Source: an uncultured Clostridium sp. (GTDB lineage Bacteria > Bacillota > Clostridia > Lachnospirales > Lachnospiraceae). Taken from it: a DNA stretch of 8,709 nt. Below, in pieces: positions 1 to 4,263 of this stretch. The DNA lies in the NCBI GenBank assembly GCA_900552885.1, contig USBM01000081.1, forward strand, positions 1 to 8,709, written 5' to 3'. The stretch's first letter is position 1, and the number at the start of each line of letters is the position of its first letter. The notes beneath the pieces were generated by a model. That model did not search any database and was not told the origin of the DNA. It was given only the letters and a program-made list of their open reading frames with translations. The translations under genes were made by a program, and so were the position numbers.

Positions 1-386
1 TACATTCCAGCATATACTTTTGCAGTAGTACCAGTTCTTGTAAGAGAACCTTTATAACTAAGTTCAGTTCCAGATCTTGGTACGTTTGAAAATTGAGCTC
101 TTGCTGTTCCTCCACTTGTCATACTGATATTATGTTTTAACCTGCCTAGGCTCACGGTAAATACACCAGAACCAGTAAAGGATGAAATATAGCATTCGGC
201 ATAATCTGCACCAGTAGCAATTTTTGAACAGTATTGTGTTGTATTAATCGAGGCACCAGATGCTGCATAAAAATAATTAGGAAAAGGGGTGTAATTGACA
301 GCCCTTGTCATTGCAGCATTTGAATCGGTTGCATAAGTTGTAATAACTAATACTGTGAATGCAAATAAAAATAAAATTTTTTTCAT
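1..386 (-). CDS. Small secreted basic protein, last visible gene of the agr-type operon (3' end outside window)
   Basis: I do not recognise this family. The visible 128 codons begin with a clear Sec signal peptide: MKK, a hydrophobic core at about residues 4-18, and a likely cleavage site near the SNAA at residues 22-25. The predicted mature part is rich in Thr, Ser, Gly and Ala and looks beta-stranded. By my count it has nine Lys/Arg against three Asp/Glu. It has two cysteines (C53, C65) that could form a disulfide outside the cell. The start is supported by AGGAGGA seven bases upstream. The gene begins 21 bp after the agrD stop with no terminator between them, so co-transcription with agrBD is likely and quorum-sensing control is inferred. 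The last two bases visible (TA) could open a stop or a Tyr codon, so the protein may end at the window edge or continue. A secreted bacteriocin-like or surface effector is possible but unproven. Confidence 0.8.
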   Translation of the reverse strand, partial: MKKILFLFAFTVLVITTYATDSNAAMTRAVNYTPFPNYFYAASGASINTTQYCSKIATGADYAECYISSFTGSGVFTVSLGRLKHNISMTSGGTARAQFSNVPRSGTELSYKGSLTRTGTTAKVYAGM

Positions 387-393
387 AATGTGA

Positions 394-400
394 TCCTCCT
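394..400 (-). promoter_or_regulatory. Ribosome binding site of the secreted-protein gene
   Basis: AGGAGGA on the minus strand, seven bases before the ATG at 386. It is a near-perfect Shine-Dalgarno sequence and supports both the start codon and the reality of this edge-truncated gene. Confidence 0.85.
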
Positions 401-407
401 TAAATAA

Positions 408-539
408 CTATTTCTGATACTTTTCTCTTGCGACCTTTGGTTCCTTTGGCTGGTAACAGTATTTTGATGATGTAGCACATACCGCCTGCTTTGCTGCCTG
501 TTTTCCAATTACAGCAAGTAAGTGTGATAATTGTTTCAT
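408..539 (-). CDS. agrD: AgrD-type autoinducing peptide precursor (cyclic lactone autoinducer family)
   Basis: A 43-residue ORF directly downstream of agrB, in the place and size range of AgrD. It has the three usual parts. Residues 1-20 (MKQLSHLLAVIGKQAAKQAV) suit an amphipathic membrane-targeting leader. Residues 21-28 (CATSSKYC) form the pheromone core. Residues 29-43 (YQPKEPK...) are a charged C-terminal tail opening with the YQPKxP motif typical of clostridial and listerial AgrD. AgrB would remove the tail and close a (thio)lactone ring. The ring residue is ambiguous: the position five residues before the tail junction, usually Cys, is Ser24, while cysteines lie at 21 and 28. The start has AGGAGGG eight bases upstream. 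It lies 36 bp after agrB and 21 bp before the secreted-protein gene. Confidence 0.9.
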   Translation of the reverse strand: MKQLSHLLAVIGKQAAKQAVCATSSKYCYQPKEPKVAREKYQK

Positions 540-547
540 GGATGTTT

Positions 548-554
548 CCCTCCT
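548..554 (-). promoter_or_regulatory. Ribosome binding site of agrD
   Basis: AGGAGGG on the minus strand, eight bases before the agrD ATG at 539. It is strong, consistent with high production of a pheromone precursor, and it fixes the start of this very short gene. Confidence 0.85.
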
Positions 555-575
555 CTCTTTGGTTATGGTATTTGT

Positions 576-1157
576 TCATGAATGTGACTGTGAGCGATGC
601 TCACTATGTATTGTTAATACTGCTATGCTCATCAATGAACAAGTCAGGGTACTTGCAGCATTGATCGAATGGAGAGAACATAACAGTATAACAATCGTAA
701 ATAAGATAGATAGGATAAAAATGTTTCTGCGATTTCTTTTTATCTGATCCATTGTGAGTGGTTTGTTTGGATGTTCTACAGGAGCAAATTGATAAATTAA
801 TACATAATAAATAATCTGAAGAAATCCAATCACTATATAAAAATGGGGAAAATACGTAAGAGCATTGCCAAGTCCAATTGACAAGAGATAGGTGAATAAG
901 GTTAATATAGTACAGCCTAATCGGGTTGATGCGTGGTAACCTCCTGCAAAGCGACGAATATAAAAATAAGTAGCTATATATAGAAGGGTTCCAGGTATCT
1001 GATGCAAACATATTCCAAATAACAGAAGCAGAATGGTCTGTTCCATAGAGTAGATTAACGTATCGTATCCATATTGACAGATCTCCCATTCTTCTTCTGA
1101 TATCTGTTGCTGCTGTACTAAAAAATCAGCTATCTTGCAAGAAAGATAATGACTCAT
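576..1157 (-). CDS. agrB: AgrB-type accessory gene regulator protein (pheromone-processing membrane protease)
   Basis: AgrB is an integral-membrane cysteine peptidase that cuts the C-terminal tail from AgrD and forms the cyclic (thio)lactone pheromone. This 193-residue protein has the family's normal length. The signature RRFAGGYHASTRLGC spans residues 68-82 and holds the predicted catalytic His75 and Cys82, seven residues apart as in Staphylococcus AgrB. Several hydrophobic segments follow (about 42-66, 84-103, 106-125, 144-163 and 166-183), fitting a multi-pass membrane protein. The start is supported by GGGGGG with seven bases of spacing. It sits 76 bp after the kinase gene, behind its own promoter with LytTR-type repeats, and 36 bp before agrD, its presumed substrate. 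All recognisable catalytic features are intact. Confidence 0.95.
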   Translation of the reverse strand: MSHYLSCKIADFLVQQQQISEEEWEICQYGYDTLIYSMEQTILLLLFGICLHQIPGTLLYIATYFYIRRFAGGYHASTRLGCTILTLFTYLLSIGLGNALTYFPHFYIVIGFLQIIYYVLIYQFAPVEHPNKPLTMDQIKRNRRNIFILSILFTIVILLCSLHSINAASTLTCSLMSIAVLTIHSEHRSQSHS

Positions 1158-1190
1158 TATTAAGCCCCCCTTTTTCTGCTATGATAACGG

Positions 1191-1219
1191 ATTATACAAG
1201 AATTGCAACAGGGTTGGCA
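1191..1219 (-). promoter_or_regulatory. Predicted promoter of agrB-agrD-secreted protein
   Basis: A perfect -10 TATAAT (1191-1196) lies 34 bases upstream of the agrB start. Seventeen bases further upstream the -35 position (1214-1219) reads TGCCAA, a poor match to TTGACA. A good -10 with a weak -35 is typical of an activator-dependent promoter. The proximal LytTR-type repeat overlaps this -35, which fits direct activation by the response regulator encoded upstream. It is predicted from sequence only. Confidence 0.65.
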
Positions 1220-1250
1220 CACTTTGTAGGATTTTAGGCACACTTTGTAG
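1216..1250 (-). promoter_or_regulatory. Direct-repeat operator, probable LytTR (AgrA/ComE-like) binding site
   Basis: The 14-mer CTACAAAGTGTGCC (minus strand) occurs twice without a mismatch, at 1237-1250 and 1216-1229. The period is 21 bp, two turns of B-DNA, so both copies face the same side. LytTR regulators such as AgrA and ComE are known to bind pairs of short direct repeats with about this period next to a weak -35. The distal copy also encodes the last kinase residues (STKCA), and its last base abuts the stop codon TAA (1234-1236). The likely ligand is the response regulator at 2534-3256, giving positive feedback on pheromone production. Confidence 0.75.
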
Positions 1251-2550
1251 AATCCGGTAGAATTATGGTGGTTATGAAGTAGGAATCCTGTTCGTATTGT
1301 TGATAAATACCATCGAGTGACTGCACGATCTTACGGACACTTCTGACACCCCATCCATGATGTTTTTTGTCTGCCTTATTGGTAAAAAGAGAGGGGTTTG
1401 TGCTTAATACAGATGCGTCAATGTAGTTCTTGATGGTGATATAGTACATTCCTTTGTCTTGTTGAAGGTGAAGGAGAATCTTGCGATTATTGGTATTCTG
1501 CCTGCATTCGGCTTCAATGGCGTTGTCAAGGAGGTTTGATAGAATAATACCAAGATTCATTTCTAGAGACTTGTCGATTGTTCCACTAATGGTTATCTGA
1601 TATATAATATTTGATTTTTTGCATTGCTCGGCTTTTTCATTTAATACATGATTGAGAATGTTACTATTGGTATATACATATGTAGCATGAGACAATTGTT
1701 GTTGCGTGACTTCCATTATGTAAGACTTAGCTTCTGTAAAAAGATTCTGTTCCAAAAATCCTTGTATGATTGAAAAGTGTCTTGTCAGGTCATGTTGAAG
1801 AATGCGGTTATTATCATATAACTCTGTAATACGGTTTAGCATGACTTCTTCATCCTGTAGACGGGAGAGTAGTTTGGTGTTCTCAATCTCCTTCTGGTGT
1901 TGTCGGTTCATCTGGTAGACGCAGATTGTAACAGCGACACTAATGGCACAGAGTCCAATGGTTACAATTAGAAGCTGGGTTTCCTGTGATAAGGTCAGAT
2001 TACCTGCTTTGGTAATGTTAATGAGAATCGAGCAGGAGAATAGAATACCAGTAAATAGAAGAGTCGCAATTAGACAAAATTGATAGGTGATTGTCTGTTT
2101 TCGTAATAATGTAGAAGCTACAAATAGTAAGATAAAAAATACTATCTTATGAAAAAGTAACAAAAATAGGCGAAGTATACCTGGAGAGCATAACTGTTCA
2201 ATGCTAATCTGTGTAAAAGATACAATAGTATATGTTACAAACATATTTGAAAATGAAAGAAGAATAAGATACACTATGGTTACAATAATCTTCTGACCGA
2301 CAGATTTATCTAAAAGAGAAAGAGAAAATAAAAAACAAATTGTAAATATACTTATATCTTGTACTACAGAGTCTGTCGTATGATCCTGCAAATATCCTAA
2401 TATAGCAATTGATGCAATTGTAATAAATACAAATGTTCTGTTATTTGTAATACGGATGTTCTTTCCTAATGTATAGGTTATAAATAAAATGGCAAATGCC
2501 ATATCTAAGTAAGTAGCAATGTATTCTGCAATATTATATATGAATTCCAT
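1234..2550 (-). CDS. agrC: AgrC-like GHKL sensor histidine kinase
   Basis: This is the predicted membrane receptor for the cyclic peptide pheromone, which would pass phosphate to the LytTR regulator. With the ATG at 2550 it has 438 residues. The first 210 or so carry six or seven hydrophobic segments, the usual AgrC sensor layout. A linker of coiled-coil character (about 215-250) leads to the phosphoacceptor box LQHDLTRHF with His253. The ATP-binding domain follows, with the N-box LSNLLDNAIEAE (Asn343) and a short G-box HHGWGVRSV (397-405), typical of the GHKL/HPK10 group. The ATG at 2550 is preferred over the in-frame TTG at 2556 because GAGAGG lies seven bases before it. It overlaps the regulator gene by 17 bp, suggesting translational coupling. 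Its final codons lie inside the operator repeat. The AgrC role is inferred from domains and context. Confidence 0.92.
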   Translation of the reverse strand: MEFIYNIAEYIATYLDMAFAILFITYTLGKNIRITNNRTFVFITIASIAILGYLQDHTTDSVVQDISIFTICFLFSLSLLDKSVGQKIIVTIVYLILLSFSNMFVTYTIVSFTQISIEQLCSPGILRLFLLLFHKIVFFILLFVASTLLRKQTITYQFCLIATLLFTGILFSCSILINITKAGNLTLSQETQLLIVTIGLCAISVAVTICVYQMNRQHQKEIENTKLLSRLQDEEVMLNRITELYDNNRILQHDLTRHFSIIQGFLEQNLFTEAKSYIMEVTQQQLSHATYVYTNSNILNHVLNEKAEQCKKSNIIYQITISGTIDKSLEMNLGIILSNLLDNAIEAECRQNTNNRKILLHLQQDKGMYYITIKNYIDASVLSTNPSLFTNKADKKHHGWGVRSVRKIVQSLDGIYQQYEQDSYFITTIILPDSTKCA

Positions 2551-3256
2551 GAACAAACCTCTCTAATTGTCTGGCATATTGTAACTTAATCTCATCCATG
2601 CGGTTTCGGCTGACCGGTAGGAGTTTCTTATTATCTAAGAGGACTCCTTTGGACGAGATCTGGTAGATGTATCGTACGTTTACTAAATAACTGATATAGA
2701 TCCGAAGAAAACCGTAATTATTTAGCCGGTTATCGTAATCGGCAAGTTTTCCCCGGACATGATATACATCTGTTGTCGTATAGATGTCTAAGTAATGCCG
2801 GATGCTTTCTATATAGATAATATCTGTGATCTGGCATTTGATCGTAGAGGAACCATTCCTGATATCAAAGAGGAAGGTCTCATTTGCCAGTTTGGCAGTC
2901 AGGGCAGGTATGGCTTCTGCAAGTTCCTCCTGCAAATGCGACTTACGAATGAAGCGGAAAGGACTGCATTTCACTGCTTCGAATACCATGTTGTCATGAT
3001 TGGTGACAAACAGGATTGGAAGCAGTGGATATTGTGCTGCTAATGTGTTGGCAACTGTAATGCCGTCGCCCTCCGGCATATCGATATCTAACAAGAGTGC
3101 ATCGGGGGTATCTTTTTCAAAAGAATCCAATAAATCATGTGGATTATCAAATTCTTGTATTACAAAGTTCATCTGCAATGTAGCAGCGATATTATTCAAT
3201 ATATCAGTAATCTGTTTTCGGTCTCTTGATTGATCATCACAAACAGTTATATGCAT
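2534..3256 (-). CDS. agrA: LytTR-family response regulator (AgrA-like)
   Basis: A cytoplasmic DNA-binding response regulator of 240 residues, normal for the AgrA/VirR/ComE group. Residues 1-120 form the receiver: acidic pair Asp7-Asp8, phosphoacceptor Asp57 in LLLDIDMP, Thr85 and the conserved Lys105. Residues from about 135 to 235 form a LytTR DNA-binding domain, recognisable from IIYIESIRHYLDIY, FLRIYISYLVN and LLPVSRNRMDEI. The start is supported by AAGGAG with seven bases of spacing. It is first in its transcript and overlaps the kinase gene, so the two form a cognate pair. The 21-bp direct repeats before agrB are the most likely target. No such repeat was found before this gene, suggesting that it is not strongly autoregulated. 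Confidence 0.94.
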   Translation of the reverse strand: MHITVCDDQSRDRKQITDILNNIAATLQMNFVIQEFDNPHDLLDSFEKDTPDALLLDIDMPEGDGITVANTLAAQYPLLPILFVTNHDNMVFEAVKCSPFRFIRKSHLQEELAEAIPALTAKLANETFLFDIRNGSSTIKCQITDIIYIESIRHYLDIYTTTDVYHVRGKLADYDNRLNNYGFLRIYISYLVNVRYIYQISSKGVLLDNKKLLPVSRNRMDEIKLQYARQLERFVHGIHI

Positions 3257-3309
3257 GTGGTATCTCCTTGTAGTATTATGTAACTAAATTAATTTGATTT
3301 ATACTTTTC

Positions 3310-3337
3310 ATTATACCAAAGCAAAACAGGAATGCAA
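3310..3337 (-). promoter_or_regulatory. Predicted promoter of the regulator-kinase pair
   Basis: Reading leftwards, -35 TTGCAT (3332-3337), a 16-base spacer and -10 TATAAT (3310-3315), with a TG one base before the -10 (extended -10). It lies about 54 bases before the regulator start. The good match and absence of a nearby direct repeat suggest steady basal expression. Confidence 0.65.
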
Positions 3338-3378
3338 GAAGCAATTGCTACATAAATATTAAGAGCATTGCCCTTTTG

Positions 3379-3407
3379 TTGTAATTCCGATTGAGATATG
3401 ATACAAT
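3379..3407 (+). promoter_or_regulatory. Predicted promoter of hisA (and possibly the downstream genes)
   Basis: Reading rightwards, -35 TTGTAA (3379-3384), a 17-base spacer and -10 TACAAT (3402-3407) preceded by TGA (extended -10 character). It lies about 40 bases before the chosen hisA start and is divergent from the regulator promoter. I saw no T-box, histidine leader peptide or other attenuator in the short leader. Confidence 0.55.
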
Positions 3408-3447
3408 AATCATTAATTATCGTTAATTGAAAGAGATGGAGAAGAAC

Positions 3448-4227
3448 ATGCAGTTTCGACCATGTATTGATATACATAATGGACAGGTAAAGCAGATTGT
3501 TGGAGGCTCTTTGTTAGATGCCGGTAATCAGGCAACGGAGAACTTCGTAGCAACGCAGGATGCCGCATTTTATGCGGATTTGTACCGTAAGACGGGAATC
3601 CGGGGTGGTCATATTATTCTGCTTAACAAGGCAGGAACGGAATATTACGAGGCGGATGTAGAACAGGCACGTCTTGCACTCCATACATATCCGGGTGGAC
3701 TACAGATCGGTGGAGGAATTACGGCAGAGAATGCAGGTGAATTTCTTAATATGGGTGCAAGCCATGTGATCGTGACATCTTATGTATTCCGGGATGGACA
3801 GGTAGATTATGAACGGCTGCAGGCACTATACAAGGCAGTTGGGAAGGAACATTTGGTATTAGACTTAAGCTGCCGCAAGAAGGAAGGAAGATATTATATT
3901 GTGACAGACCGCTGGCAGAAGTTCACGAATGAGGTTGTCTGCAAAGAGACGATAGAGAAGTTACAGGAATATGCGGATGAATTCCTGATTCATGCAGTGG
4001 ATGTGGAAGGGAAAGCGAATGGTGTAGAGGAAGAATTAGTGGCTATGCTTTCCGAAGAGGCAGATATTCCGATTACTTATGCGGGCGGTGTGGGATCGTA
4101 TGAAGATATTGAGACGATCCGGACACTTGGCAAGGGGAGACTGAATGTGACAATTGGAAGTGCACTTGACTTATTCGGGGGTTCTTTGAATTATGATAAA
4201 GTGCTTTCTATGATGGACAAAGGATAA
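3448..4227 (+). CDS. hisA: Phosphoribosylformimino-5-aminoimidazole carboxamide ribotide isomerase, eukaryotic-type HisA
   Basis: This cytoplasmic TIM-barrel enzyme isomerises ProFAR to PRFAR, the fourth step of histidine synthesis. The 259-residue protein reads much more like yeast HIS6 than E. coli HisA. It has FRPCIDIHNGQVKQIVGGSL at the start, LDLSCRKKEGRY in the middle (about 138-149), FLIHAVDVEG near 180-190, and TYAGGVGSYEDI plus TIGSALDLFGGSL towards the end. Asp8 and Asp139 sit where the two catalytic aspartates are expected. I chose the ATG at 3448 because GGAG lies six bases upstream and family members begin just before FRPCIDIHNG. In-frame TTG 3427 and ATG 3436 would add residues of no family character. 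No other his gene is in the window. The yfhO gene follows after 36 bp, possibly on the same transcript. Confidence 0.93.
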   Translation: MQFRPCIDIHNGQVKQIVGGSLLDAGNQATENFVATQDAAFYADLYRKTGIRGGHIILLNKAGTEYYEADVEQARLALHTYPGGLQIGGGITAENAGEFLNMGASHVIVTSYVFRDGQVDYERLQALYKAVGKEHLVLDLSCRKKEGRYYIVTDRWQKFTNEVVCKETIEKLQEYADEFLIHAVDVEGKANGVEEELVAMLSEEADIPITYAGGVGSYEDIETIRTLGKGRLNVTIGSALDLFGGSLNYDKVLSMMDKG

Positions 4228-4243
4228 ATAGAAAGTAGGGATA

Positions 4244-4263
4244 GATAGGAATGGATAGGAATC
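4244..4263 (+). repeat. Two-copy 10-bp tandem repeat in the yfhO ribosome binding region
   Basis: GATAGGAAT occurs at 4244-4252 and 4254-4262, so the unit repeats every 10 bases. Each copy carries an AGGA Shine-Dalgarno core, at 3 and 13 bases from the yfhO ATG. Neither spacing is ideal. A change in copy number by slippage would move the distal site by 10 bases. Confidence 0.6.

Larger units (their letters stand above)
1188..1256 (-). other. Imperfect inverted repeat flanking the agrB promoter region
   Basis: The arms 1188-1199 (CGGATTATACAA) and 1245-1256 (TTGTAGAATCCG) are complementary at 11 of 12 positions, separated by 45 bases. A transcript reading through from the kinase gene could form a long-loop stem around the kinase stop codon. 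No U-run follows, so it does not look like an intrinsic terminator. One arm covers the -10 element and the other part of the distal direct repeat, so the symmetry could be incidental or could reflect protein binding in opposite orientations. Confidence 0.4.
3257..3447. other. Divergent intergenic region between the agr-type locus and hisA
   Basis: About 190 AT-rich bases separating the minus-strand quorum-sensing genes from the plus-strand genes. It holds the regulator ribosome binding site (AAGGAG, 3264-3269), the two outward-facing promoters annotated separately, and the hisA ribosome binding site (3438-3441). The promoter cores do not overlap. I saw no copy of the CTACAAAGTG operator motif, no RNA gene and no convincing hairpin. 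Confidence 0.7.

Noticed and set aside
538..747. Plus-strand ORF of 69 codons over the agrB end and the agrB-agrD gap
   Set aside because: It lies opposite agrB and the agrD ribosome binding site, lacks a ribosome binding site of its own, and its protein has no recognisable character.
604..1089. Minus-strand 161-codon ORF in another frame of agrB
   Set aside because: It is wholly inside agrB, whose frame carries the catalytic motif; this frame shows no family motif.
1191..1208. TTGCAA (minus strand) as -35 for the TATAAT before agrB
   Set aside because: Only six bases separate them, far from the 16-18 needed; the activator-type arrangement using the direct repeats fits better.
2551..2556. 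TTG at 2556 as the start of the sensor kinase
   Set aside because: The ATG two codons later has a better spaced GAGAGG and is the more usual start codon.
2795..3233. Two overlapping plus-strand ORFs opposite the response regulator
   Set aside because: They are antisense to a gene with intact receiver and LytTR motifs and show no supporting start signals.
3427..3447. Upstream TTG and ATG codons as starts of hisA
   Set aside because: They would place the GGAG ribosome binding site inside the coding region and add residues not typical of the family.
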